Assembly (NCBI GenBank): GCA_036785325.1
Contig: JAXIVH010000006.1
Span: forward strand, 483,001 to 547,000
Source of the DNA: Urophycis tenuis
Taxonomy: Eukaryota > Chordata > Actinopteri > Gadiformes > Phycidae
Length of the DNA stretch: 64,000 nucleotides
Direction of reading: 5' to 3'
Positions 37,084 to 48,815 of the stretch are shown here, in pieces; the first letter of the stretch is position 1; each line of letters starts with the position of its first letter. A model generated the notes under the pieces. It saw only the letters and a program-made list of their open reading frames with translations. It was not told the origin of the DNA and did not search any database. The translations under genes and the position numbers were made by a program.

Positions 37084-38010
37084 ATGATGTCTGAGGTGAC
37101 GGAGCACAGGATGTGTGATGAACACTTTGGATCGGACCAGGAGGGAGAGGAGGCTGACGTGGAGTCCTATCTGGAGGACAACAGCAGCGAGCTCATGGAC
37201 AGACTGAGAGAGCTGGAGGTAGAGACAACACTGTCTCAGCTCAATGACTTCCTACTGCACCTAGATATACTCATGCACAAGCTTCATCTGTGTAGCTCTT
37301 TATATTCCCGTGTCTGTGCATATGATCGATAGAGAGGAAAGTTTTGAAAACACACAGGCACTGCTGTAGAACCCAATGTGTTTATGTTTTTTCTCAAACC
37401 GCTATGACTGTCTCAAATGCTCGAGTTGCATTGTTTTAAACTTGGCTTTAAAGTTCTCCTGCTAAAATGGGGTTTGCTCACCCTTTAAGGACATTTATAT
37501 TCCAACGTGCGTAAATAGCATGAAGTCAGACTGAACAGATGTGCGGACAGATAGGATGCCATCTAATCCTGTCTACAGTTAAAGTGGTGAACAGAAGAAA
37601 TAGATAAGCATTTAAAATCATTCACTTCAAATATTTCTTTTGAAATATATATTTGAAATGTACCTATATTTTCTTTTCTTTTTTTCTCATGGTTTTTGGA
37701 TGTTCCTTTGAACCCACAGGCAGAGAATTCTGCGTTGCTGCTGGCGAACGAGAGCCAGAGAGAGGCTTATGAGAGATGTCTAGATGAGGTGAGTCTGCAG
37801 CTGCTGTTTTTCAACATAAAATGATCCCTGAAATGTTCTCCTCATTACTCTCTTCCCTTCTCATAAAGGTTGCCAACCATGTTGTCCAAGCGCTGTTAAA
37901 TCAGAAGGTAATGATACAATCATACAATGCTAACACAAATTACTCTTGAAAATGTATTTATTATTATTCATGGAACAATCCTGAGAGGATTAATCCTTAA
38001 CAATAGCTAT

Positions 38011-38043
<33 letters not shown>

Positions 38044-38072
38044 CTGTGTCTGTGTCTGTGTCTCTGTGTCTG

Positions 38073-38160
<88 letters not shown>

Positions 38161-41100
38161 TGTGTCTGTGTCTGTGTCTGTGTGTCTGTGTCTGTGTCTG
38201 TGTCTGTGTCTGTGTCTGTGTCTGTGTGTGTGTGTGTGTGTGTCTGTGTCTGTGTCTGTGTGTGTTATTTGATATTCCTGTAGGACCTGAGAGAGGAGTG
38301 CATCAAGCTAAAGATGTTGGTGTTTGATCTGGAGAGACAGAACCGTGCACTGTGTGAGCTCTTCCAACAGAAGCTGCCCAACCACCCCACTGCTCACTAC
38401 CAGGTATAACATCTCTCCCCTCTCCTCCCACAGCTCAGAGGCTGCACAGATGCATGGCTGATAAGGGTTGGGATTCATTGGGTGTGTGTGCTGTGATCCT
38501 GACGCTTCCCTCCTGTCAGGAGAGTGGCTCCCACCCCCGGTGTTGGACACACAGGAACACATCTGGCAGCACTGCTTTATATTGTTGCAGAGGGACACAA
38601 GGGAGGGTTCTTAGTGTGTGTACTCAATAGCACCATGGTGGATACAATGTCATCCTAATTGCCTGATGGATCTACGGTTTCAGTTCCAAGCGGGACCCCT
38701 CCCAGATTACAATGCACAGCTGCACAATGACTCCACCAAGCAGGTGGAGGCTGCACAGACCGAAGCACAAGGCAAGGTGAGGATCCAAACAACGCACGGC
38801 AGTCCAGATGAGCTTGTTTGTTTGTGTTGCAGAGGTGTAGATGTCATGTTGATCTCTTCTGTCTCCTAAAGGGTAATGGCTACCGCACACAGCATGCCTC
38901 CCCGGGCCCCCGGGGGCCCGCCGCCTCCATGGAGGCCCTCTCCCCCTTCTTCAAGAAGAAAGCACACATCCTGGAGGTCCTGCGTAAGATGGAGGAGACC
39001 GACCCGCTCAAGTTCCACCCGTCCACCACCAGCCTGTCGTTCTGCGACTACAGCCAGGTGCTCATGTCCACCGAGGCGGTGCTGGCCGCCACGGCCGACC
39101 CTGTCCCCCTCCAGCTGCCCCTCCCGCTGCCCTCCGCGCCGCTGCCCTCCACGGCGCTGCCCCACCCCCACGCTCAGTGCCGCTGCTCCTGCTCCGACGC
39201 CGACGGCCACCAGCACGCCAACCGAGACCTGCCGCTCAAGTGTGAGGCTGGGGTAGCCAAGCCGTGCGGGTTCCACTGCACCAAGAGCCAAGAGGGCCCC
39301 TCAAAGCCATGCAACCACGTCTGTAGCCCCCTCCCCACCACCGCCGGCCCCCCGCCACAGAGCCACCTTGCCCCCGCCGTTGCTACCGCCGAATGTCCCA
39401 CGAAGAGCACAGCAGCAGTGGAGTCGACCGCCACGGCCTCCAGACACAGCAACAAGAATGACAAGCACCAGCAGGCAGCGCGCCCGCCCCTCACACAGGC
39501 AGCTAGTCAGAGCCAGGAGGTCAGAGCAGAGCAGGACACAGCAGAGAGCTGCCCAATGGGGAGCTCTGAGGGCCTCACTGGTTTCTATCCCTCCTCCTCT
39601 TATCAGCCTGTTCCTGAGAAGGAGGGCCCTCAGAGCGGAGCGGCCGCCGTGGAGCTGGCGGGCCGCTCTGTACACAACGGGCTCCTCCTGTCCTCCCGCG
39701 ACCCCGAGGAGCCCTCGTTGTCTGAGGTCCCGGAGCGAGACACCTCGGACCAGGAGGACCCCCGCTGTGTGCGGGCCAAGGCTTCGCTCAGCCCCAGTCC
39801 GTCCTGCCTCAGTGACGTGAAGGCCGCCGCCATCAGCTCTCCGTCCAAGCTGCTGAAGTTCCTGAAGATCCCCAGCCTGGGGGAGAAGGCCCCGTCGCAG
39901 GCCTCCGTCTGCCCCGTGCGCCTCAGCCCTCAGCTCACCCGCAGCTCCCGCATCCCCTGCCGCACCAACAACTACGAGGTGTACCACTCTCCGGTGCCGC
40001 CGCGCCGCGCCACCACCACCGAGCGCTGCCGCCAGCCCCCGGCCCCGCCCTCACGCTCCGAGTCCTACCCCGCCACGCACGCCGCGCACGCCGCCTCCCC
40101 TGCACAGCCCGTGGAGGAGGCCGCCTCCCCCCCCGCCAAGGAGGGGCCCTACGGCGGGCCCTCGGCCCCCAAGGCCAACGCGGGGCCGGCCGTGTCCAGG
40201 GCCCCCGTGCAGAGCAGGGCCCCGCACTACCAGAACCTGGGTCCCCTGGCCCCCCGGGGGCCCGAGGACCCGCGCCCGGCGCTCCCCGAGGAGAGGACCA
40301 CGCTGCCCTCGCATGCCAAGGCGGGCTGCGTCAGCGGGAGGAAGCTGGTCAAGTCGCTGCCGGAGAGTGTCCTCCGCGCTGCGCCGCAGCGCAAACAGTC
40401 CTCCTCTTCGCCCTCCTCAGAGTCAACGTCAGACGAGGAAGAAGAGGAGGAGGAAGAGGAGGAGGAGGAGGAGGACTCTGAGAGCCCCGTGTGGATGAGC
40501 CACCACAGCCTGCCCAGCTCCTCGGGCCTGGGCACGGCGCCGGCCCGGCCACACTGCTCCTCCCGCCAGAGGGAGGCGGAGGCCAGGGAGAGCGGCGGGC
40601 CGCAGGTCCCCGAGGTCCAGCAACCCCCGCCTCCCCCGCCTCCCCCTCCTCCCCCACCGCCGGCTGCTCCGGCCAAGAGAAGCGACTCCTCCTCCATTCC
40701 CAAGCGCTCGGGCGGCAGTGGTCCTGGGCGGTCCCCGGCCGACTCGGGCCACCACGCCTTTAAGGACCGACTGGCGGCACTGGGGAAGCTCCGGAGCTCG
40801 GAGGACCTCCAGGTCAGAGCGTCGGAAGCCCCCGACTCCAACAGCGAGGGCGCTGTGGCCTTCAGCGAGGAGCACAGCAAGGCCACAGAGCGGCCCGCCG
40901 AGCTGCAGCCCAGAGACGAGCAGAGGCTGGGGAAGTACTCGGACTCCCTGGATGGCAAGGCCAAGGTCAGCGGGGGTGCCTTGAAGTATCCCGGCTCCGC
41001 CCAGACGTACGAGGCGGCCGTGAAGCCTCAGAGTGCGGGGCCGGCAGCGCTCAAGCCCGAACTGTGTGTGCCAAAGACGGACGGCCCCAAGAGCAAGATG

Positions 41101-44100
41101 GGCCTGCCGTCCCCCAACGCGGATGCTCCCCAGGTGCTGCGCAACAACATGCGCTGTCCCGGCTCCCTGAACCTGGCCTACGCCAAGGCGGGGTTCGGCT
41201 CTCCGAGCGGCAGCAGCCCCAATAAAATCCCCCCCAAGTCCCCCTCCAAGCCCAGCCAGGGCCACGCCGCGCCCCCCAGGGGGCCCAGGCCGGCAGAGCA
41301 GCCACGCTACTCCTCCAAGTCGGAGGAGCGCTCCAAGATTGGAGGCAAAGGCAAGAAGACCCCGACGTATGGGGACAGCCTCCCGCCTCCTCCCCCCAGG
41401 CCCCCGGCCTCTGGGCCCCCGGAGGAGAAGGCCCCGCCCCCGCCGCCAGCCCCCAGCCCGCAGTCGGCCATCGAGCAGAAGGTGATGAAGGGCATCGAGG
41501 AGAACATGCTGAAGCTACAGGAGCAGGACCGGGTGGTGCCGGGCGGCGTGGAGGTCAAGCAGAAGTCTTCCAACGGCATCGCCAGCTGGTTCGGCCTGAA
41601 GAAGAGCAAGCTGCCGGCGCTGAGCCGCAAGGACGGCGCCAAGGCCAAGGAGGAGAAGCGGGAGTGGAAGATCAACATCCCCTCCGTGGGGAAGGACTCC
41701 CAGGCTAAGGTGGCAGCGCGCTGCAAGGAAGGCGTGGAGGGCCTGAACATCTCCACGCTCATGGAGAAGGCTGAGGGCCTGAGGCGGGCGCTGGAGGAGG
41801 AACGGGCCTACGTGGAGAGGTCAGGGCGGGGTCACTCCTGTGAGGTGGTGATGGACCCGTCTCAGGGCCAGCTGGCCGTCATGTACAGGGGAGCACGCTC
41901 AGACAACTTCATGCAGCAGCTGCTCAACAGGTGAGGAGGGCGTTGGGAGCAGGGGCTGGGGGCTACACACGGTGTGGGCACAGGGCACTCAGGACTTTAA
42001 TCACCTTCAACACATCTCTTCGTTAGTTTAGATTCCCATTCCCATTTCTTTTTTAATTCCTGGGGAAATTGATGCAGTTCCAATTGCTATCGCATTCGAG
42101 AAGAAAGCAGATAGAACATGTGGAGCAGAAGTACAGCATGGCATAAAGATCTGAAAATGATTTGTACAAAAAATGTAATAAAAAACTCTAAAAAGTGTAT
42201 GTATGCAAATAAATACAATTGACATTAAGTATTGGTAACATCTTAATATCTCTAAATGTATGTATTTTTGTCTTTGGGTTAGGGTTAGGGTTAGGGTCAG
42301 CCCATCTTCCTGAGGTAAAGGCCAACATGCTTTTGTGTTGATTGCAGAGTGGATGGGAAAGAGGTGATCAGTGTCCCCCAGCGGCGCCTCTCGTTTGACT
42401 GCAAAGCGTCCAGACCGATGTTCACCCAGCAGGGCCAAGTCATCAGCCACATGGTCAGTGGCCCTGAGATGGGAGAACTTAAAAGGAGAACTTAATACAG
42501 TACGGTTCAGTGCCGCGCGTTTCTCTTCCTCTTTGGTTCATAGGACTTCTACTAGCACAGTTCCTCTCATAACCACATCCATGGAATACTTTGACACAGT
42601 GTCTATAAACCATGTCTTTTAACACAAATGTGTTAAACGTCATGTGATTGAAGTGGCGCAAAAACACCACGCTATCCAGATGGCTCCCTCCTCCGTCCAT
42701 GTCGACACTAGAGTCACTGAGAAGGTGTTTTGTGTTGCTTGGACACAGGGCTCGGCGGCCGTGACTTCGGACGAGAACCTTGCCGACTCCGTTCACGCAC
42801 AGCATTTCACAGGTAAGGCTCCTCTGACTGCTGTGTCTCACCACCACCACACCCGCCCTGGTATCTCCACATGACCCTCTGCCTGCTGTGTCTCACCACC
42901 ACCACACCCGCCCTGGTATCTCCACATCCCTGCAGCGTCCGGGGCCTCCACCTACACCCTGGACAGCGGCATCGGGACCTTCCCGCTGCCCGACGGCAGC
43001 AGCGGCGCGGCCGGCCGCAGCCTCTCCAAGATGCGGGCGGGCGGCGGGGCGGAGCAGCGGGCGGCGGGCTCCCCGGGGAGGGCGGGGCGCCGGGCCCGGA
43101 CCCTGGACCGCGAGATGACCTCGCAGGAGGAGTGCTACAGCGCGCCGCACAGGCAGATGGTTCCCAGCATGCAGTGCGGCGCGGTGCTGGAGGGCAGAGG
43201 CCCCGCTGGAGCTCTCCGGGAAGGTATGTGGAGGTGGTGGTTCTCCACCCTGTAGGTGCTATGGTGTTCCATGGTGGAATACGATGGTGGAAGGTGTTGT
43301 TGTACATCTTCTGCCCTCTTACGGAGCTCTGCTTCCTTTGACTTTATTTGAGGGAAAATTAGGGAACAGAAGTTGCCTTTTTAAATGCTCAGGGGATTGT
43401 AGTTGTATTGTATACTAAAAGTGTGGGGATGATTGAAAGGACCCGAATAGTAGTCCTTCATGTCAGTTAGTGCTGTATGTGTAGGTTATCCAAGGACACG
43501 TGATGATGATGATGATGATGATGATCATGGCGTGGCCATAAGCCTTGCTTCGTCAGAGGATAATCAAGGTCAACAGTGGAAGCGTGTGAACCTTATGGGC
43601 CCCCACCCTGTGTTCTGTTGTCCAGACCAAGAGGCCCATGGAGCCAACATGTTCTCCCCGCGCTCCAAGACGTGGACCTTCCCCAACCTGAAGACAGCGG
43701 GCGGCTCGGCCGAGGTGTACCTGGCCGTGGAGGAGGAAGAGGAGGAGCCTGTGTCCTTCAGCTCCTTCAGAGGGGTGGGCGGAGACGCTTCCTATTTCTA
43801 CTGTAGTGTATTTCAAATGAAGCATTTGAACAATTTACTAGAAATACTTATTTCAGTCAAAAGGATTCAACAACGTTATAAATAGGTTTACTTTAAATCC
43901 TGCCCTCACAGCTTACAAAAACATTCTCACTAGATGTGAATTATTAATCCCCCAATATGAAAGATTCACAAAGGGGACTTTCATATCAGGTTACGAGCTC
44001 GGTTTGTTCTTTTTTACCATAAATAAATACATGAACCCACCAAATATGGCCTCATCTTAAAAGCCTTCCTGTTGCCTGTCCTGTTCCCAGAGTGTGAAGG

Positions 44101-44357
44101 ATGGAGGTCCCTCCTCCTCCAGTCGTGGGCTGGTGGACCCAGGCAGCCTCCCTGTCCCCGTCCAGTCTGGGCTGGGCCGCCGGGGGAAGACTCGCACTCC
44201 CAGCATCCCCGAGATGAGTCGGGAGGCGGGGCTGGAGCTGCTGAGGGAGCGGCCAGAGGAGGCCATCTCCCCGAGTCGCCCCCAGGTCCTAGAAACCCCG
44301 GAATCACTCAGCGACTCCCTCTACGACAGCCTGTCATCATGTGGCAGCCAAGGGTGA
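37084..44357 (+). CDS. nckap5l: Nck-associated protein 5-like (CEP169), microtubule and centrosome protein
   Basis: Eleven coding exons: 37084-37218, 37720-37788, 37869-37907, 38284-38403, 38684-38776, 38872-41930, 42348-42453, 42749-42812, 42936-43223, 43626-43774 and 44091-44357; 1462 residues, all junctions in phase. The conserved N-terminal coiled coil (about residues 36-103) includes ERCLDEVANHVVQALLNQK and LREECIKLK. The 3-kb exon carries ALSPFFKKKAHILEVLR, a microtubule tip SxIP motif (SRIP, residues about 511-514), an acidic DEEEE run, a long poly-Pro run, AIEQKVMKGIEEN, IASWFGLKKSKLPAL and LNISTLMEKAEGLRRALEEE. The C-terminus ESLSDSLYDSLSSCGSQG is identical to human NCKAP5L. Human is about 1330 residues, so the fish protein is longer, mainly in low-complexity parts. 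The start could be either Met of MMSEV; the second matches human MSEA. Upstream non-coding exons are expected. Confidence 0.95.
38010..38268. repeat. (TG)n/(TCTG)n/(TGTCTG)n compound microsatellite
   Basis: About 260 bases of alternating TG, CTGT and TGTCTG blocks in nckap5l intron 3, ending about 15 bases before the acceptor of the exon at 38284. Confidence 0.97.
42276..42297. repeat. Short interstitial telomere-like repeat
   Basis: GGG followed by three perfect TTAGGG units in nckap5l intron 6. Too short to be a fusion scar; typical of telomerase-assisted break repair or chance. Confidence 0.9.
42828..42927. repeat. Tandem 45-bp duplication next to a 3' splice site
   Basis: Two identical 45-base copies (42828-42872 and 42883-42927), starting CTGCTGTGTCTCACCACCAC and ending TCTCCACAT, flank a 10-base spacer. 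They fill most of the 123-base nckap5l intron before the exon at 42936, so the intron was nearly doubled by it. Confidence 0.9.
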
Positions 44358-45440
44358 AGGAACAGGAAAGAAACATTTAGGAAAAAAAGGCAAAAGCAAC
44401 AAAAAAAAGAGATGAGAAAGGATAGAGGTAAAAGCGAACAGCTAGTGTAGGAACCTGGGCGCCACACACACACAAGATAACAATGTCTGGAACAGCTTCC
44501 CTTTGGCTGCTTGCTGCACTGCATTGCTGCTGCACCATTCCAAGGACCAGCGGAAAACAAGTGTTCTCCAAAACACAAGTGGAAGGATGGATGGTGGACT
44601 TCTCCTCAGGATTTCTAATAAACGCGAAACCAAAAGCCACTCAAATATAATAAGAGATTGTTCACTTTTTTAATGATGCAATTGAATACGGACACTTAAA
44701 ATCCATGTAAACAGGACAACGGACAGCAAAGGAACAATTATCAGACTCGTTTGCCATTACTTGTTTAAAAAAGAAAAAGCAGGAAAACCAATCCTCAGAT
44801 CATCAGTATGTAATTGAAGCATTGGTCGTGTGTAGCCCGCATACTTTACAACCTGTGTTGTATGAAGTATGTACTTTATCTTCAATTTTTACATCAGCTC
44901 ACATCACAAGTACTGAAAGTAGTGTTTTCTTATTCAGCTCCTTAAATAATGAATGTTAATGTCTGTGATTCTTAATTGCTTAACTCGCATTATAATTTTA
45001 ATGTATAAATGATTTTATCGATCATGTTGAGATTGTTTCTCTTCTGTGGCCACGAGGTTGTCAGAATATATGTGCTTTAAATCATACTTTTTAAAAAGGT
45101 AATATATACCAGCAATAATATCATAGGAAAAAGAAATGGCTACACTATTCAATGAATATGTATTATTTATTTATTTTAATTGAAATGTACATTTTCATTC
45201 TGTTATCTGTGTGAAATGTAGTCTCCTCGCGTAGATTCATCTCGTCTCCGTCTGTTGCTGTCTATTCCCTCGCTAGACATCATGTATCAGCTGCCCTCTT
45301 TTCTACTCTACAATTAAAATGTTTTTGATTTAATCTGCGTATTGTCAATGTGAAATCTTATCAAATTATGGCCCACACAATACATCAGTTATTGTTACAA
45401 AACACACAAAAAATAATAGCACATACAAAAGAGTTGAGTT
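44358..45440 (+). other. nckap5l: nckap5l 3' UTR
   Basis: Downstream of the stop codon an AATAAA occurs at 44617-44622, and a later ATTAAA lies near 45313 followed by T-rich text. Use of the later one would bring the transcript end within about 150 bases of the converging tmbim6 end. AT-rich, no coding signal. Confidence 0.5.
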
Positions 45441-45456
45441 GATCACATTCAACAAG

Positions 45457-46392
45457 TTTATTTGAGCAAATGTATCAAATTATTAGATTTTCAGTACATC
45501 AATAAAATAAATTCTTCACAGTATACAAACGTTCAAAATATTGTAAAGGTTAACATCACATTTGGCAAACTAATTTCTAAAGAACATGTACTTCATGATT
45601 TGTTTTTTAAGAGACACATTTAAGTAAAGAAACAATCTGAATAACTGGCTTGTCCGCAGGAACAATATGGACAGATGGCCGATCGATCACCTTACACCAG
45701 CCAACATCTGTCCACCTTACACCAGCCAACATCTGTCCACCTTACACCAGCCAACAGACTGCGGCCCAAGTGACGTCTCTCCAGCTGGGGGAATTACCAA
45801 ACATTTGTGTAGAATAGTACAATTAGGCTTTGCTATTTCATGCTCTCAAAACATTTGACCACAACATAATGTGGGGAGAAATAGTTGCAAGAGAAACCTT
45901 TGTTTGGTGAACGTCTGATGGGAGCCCACCACTTCACTGAAAAGATTTACGGGGAGGGCACCAAATAGTTAAATCAAATTACTGATGACTTCAAATAAAA
46001 CATTAGCTCAGTGTCTGAAGCTGAAGTTGCCTACTGAAGGAGTCGTTTGTAGAGTCATAGCATGGCCCTTATGATGGCAACGTCTGTTGGTTTATCTATA
46101 GAATTGCCGCTCAGCTTTTGGGAGCCTTTGCAGGACAACGGCCCCCTCTACAGGCCAAGCAGGATCACTGCAGCATTAGTAATCTTCACAACCAAGAAAG
46201 AACTAGCGTTAATTTACCACAAACTTACATTCAAACCTTATTGTAAGTCAAAAACCTAATTAAAGTTCAGCATTATAAGACCACATGGGAGTTAATTCAA
46301 GAAGTGAAGACAGAAAGTGAAAGCACCAACAGCCTAGCAAATTGTGTGGAGTCTCAGATCCTTCGTCTAATGTTCAACTCTGTTGCTGGATT
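45457..46392 (-). other. tmbim6: tmbim6 3' UTR
   Basis: On the minus strand an AATAAA (complement 45457-45462) lies about 930 bases after the stop codon. Three tandem copies of a 25-base unit starting CACCTTACACCAGCCAACAT lie at 45688-45755. The ORFs here are chance. Confidence 0.55.
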
Positions 46393-47465
46393 CTACTTCT
46401 TTTCCTTCTTCTTGTCCTGAAGAAAAAAAGTCAAAAGGTGTTTTCTTGTATTATCCAAATCAGCAACCAAGACCATATTAGTATTTTCACATTTAATGCT
46501 ACAATTACAACTTTCTTTAAAATCCTACTGTACCTTCTCATTCATAGCCAGGATGACCATCAGTTTCCTGAAGATTGTAACAAAGTCGAGGAACAAGTCC
46601 ACGCAATGCCTGAAACACAACAGAAGATACCGGGATTACTGAAAAATGCATTTTAAAAAGAAATAATCTTAAATGCATTTCATAATATTTTTACTAAAAC
46701 AGTATTTAAACAAGCAAGACTTCATTTGTTACTATTGATTTGTACTGCCAACAATAAGAGGAAACAAAAGAATTGAGCCAAAACTGAATCAAGAGGTTTA
46801 TGCGCCACGGACGGAATGAGTCTTCAGATCAGAACATTTGGATGAATAACTACTTTCCCTTTTGAATGAGCATCAAGTACTTTTATTTATATGAAACCAC
46901 AAGCACTCACCAGATGTAGTCCTTGTCTCCATTCTCTGCCTTCTCAATGATCAGCTGAGTGTCGAACAGCACAAATCCACACATGATGACCAGCCCCAGG
47001 TACATGTGTGCCTGAAAAGTACAACCAAACAAAGAGGCACTTATGGCAGTCAGATGATGACATACTTAAACTTAGAAACAGCACGTCCCAGGCACTCAAA
47101 AAAAGCATCAAAAATTAAATTGATAAAAAGTCTATTTAGGTATGGCTTAAATCATTAAAATAGCCAACATGTCATTAAGAGTCATTAATGTCCTTAATCA
47201 TTAAGAGCCAACATGTTTCAACCACAGGTGGTCTTCTTCAGGGCATTGATGACATACTTCAAATGGAAAAAAATGTCCACACCACAACAATGCACCAGTT
47301 CAATGCAAATGGTAGGTTGCTGGGAAGGTGTGAGTTACCTTGAACAGCATGGCAGATCCAAAGAACATATTCATCACAGACATCAGGAACAGGACTGACA
47401 GGCCAGACATCAGAGTACCTGGAAAACAATTAGCTTTTTTGGTGTGTGTGTGTGTATATATATAC

Positions 47466-47544
<79 letters not shown>

Positions 47545-48772
47545 TGCCGTTCAAAGGTTTGGGGTCACTGTACTTATTTTTTAAAGAAAATTAAGTTCAA
47601 TGAAGATAACAGTAAACTAACCAGAAATACACTCATTACATTGTTAATGTGGTAAAATACTATTCTAGCTGCAAACGTCCTACATAGGTGTATAAAGGGC
47701 CATTTCCAGCAACCATCACTCCAGTGTTCTAATGGTACATTGTGTTTGCTAATTGCGTTAGAAGGCTAATGGATGATTAGAAAACCCTTGAAAACCCTTG
47801 TGCAATTATGTTAGCACAGATTAAAACAGTTTTGCTGGTTAGGGAAGCTATAAAACTGACCTTCCTTTGAGCTAGTGAGAATCTGGAGCATCACATTTCT
47901 GGGTTTGATTGAACTCTCAAAATGGCCAGAAAAAGAGAACTTTCATGTAAAACTCGACAGTCTATTCTTGTTCTTAGAAATGAAGGCTATTCCATGCGAG
48001 AAATTGCCAAGAAACTGAAGATTTCCTCCAACGGTGTGTACCACTCCCTTCAGAGAACAGCACAAACAGGCTCTAACCAGAGTAGAGAGAGAAGTGGGAG
48101 GCCCCGCTGCACAACTGAGTAAGAAGACCAGTACATTAGAGTCTCTAGTTTGAGGAATAGACGCCTCACAGGTCCTCAACTGGCAGATTAAATAGTACAC
48201 ACAAAACGCCAGTGTCACCGTCTACAGTGAAGAGGCGACTCCGGGATGCTGGCCTTCAGGGCAGAGTGGTAAAGAAAAAGCCATATCTGAGACTGGCCAA
48301 CAAAAGGAAAAGATTCATATGGGCAAAAGAACACAGACATTGGACAGAGGAAGATTGGATAAAAGTGTTATGGACAGACGAATCGAAGTTTGAGTGTTTG
48401 GATCACCCAGAAGAACATTTGTGAGACGCAGAACAACTGAAAAGATGCTGGAAGAGTGCCTGACGCCATCGGTCAGGAGGTAATGTGATGGTCTGGGGTT
48501 GCTTTGGTGCTGGTAAAGTGGGAGATTTGTACAAGGTCAAAGGGATTTTGAAAAAGGAAGGCTATCACTCCATTTTTCAACTCCATGCAATACCCTGTGG
48601 AAAGCGCTTGATTGGAGCCAATTTCGTCCTACAACAGGACAATGACCCAAAACACACCTCCAAATTATGCAAGAACTATTTAGGGAAGAAGCAGGCAGCT
48701 GGTATTCTATATGTAATGGAGTTTCATGGAAAACACAAAATTGTCTGGGTGACCCCAAACTTTTGAACAGTA

Positions 48773-48815
<43 letters not shown>

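Noticed and set aside
40227..41265. Long minus-strand ORFs opposite the large nckap5l exon
   Set aside because: They are antisense shadows of a GC-rich coding exon with high third-position GC.
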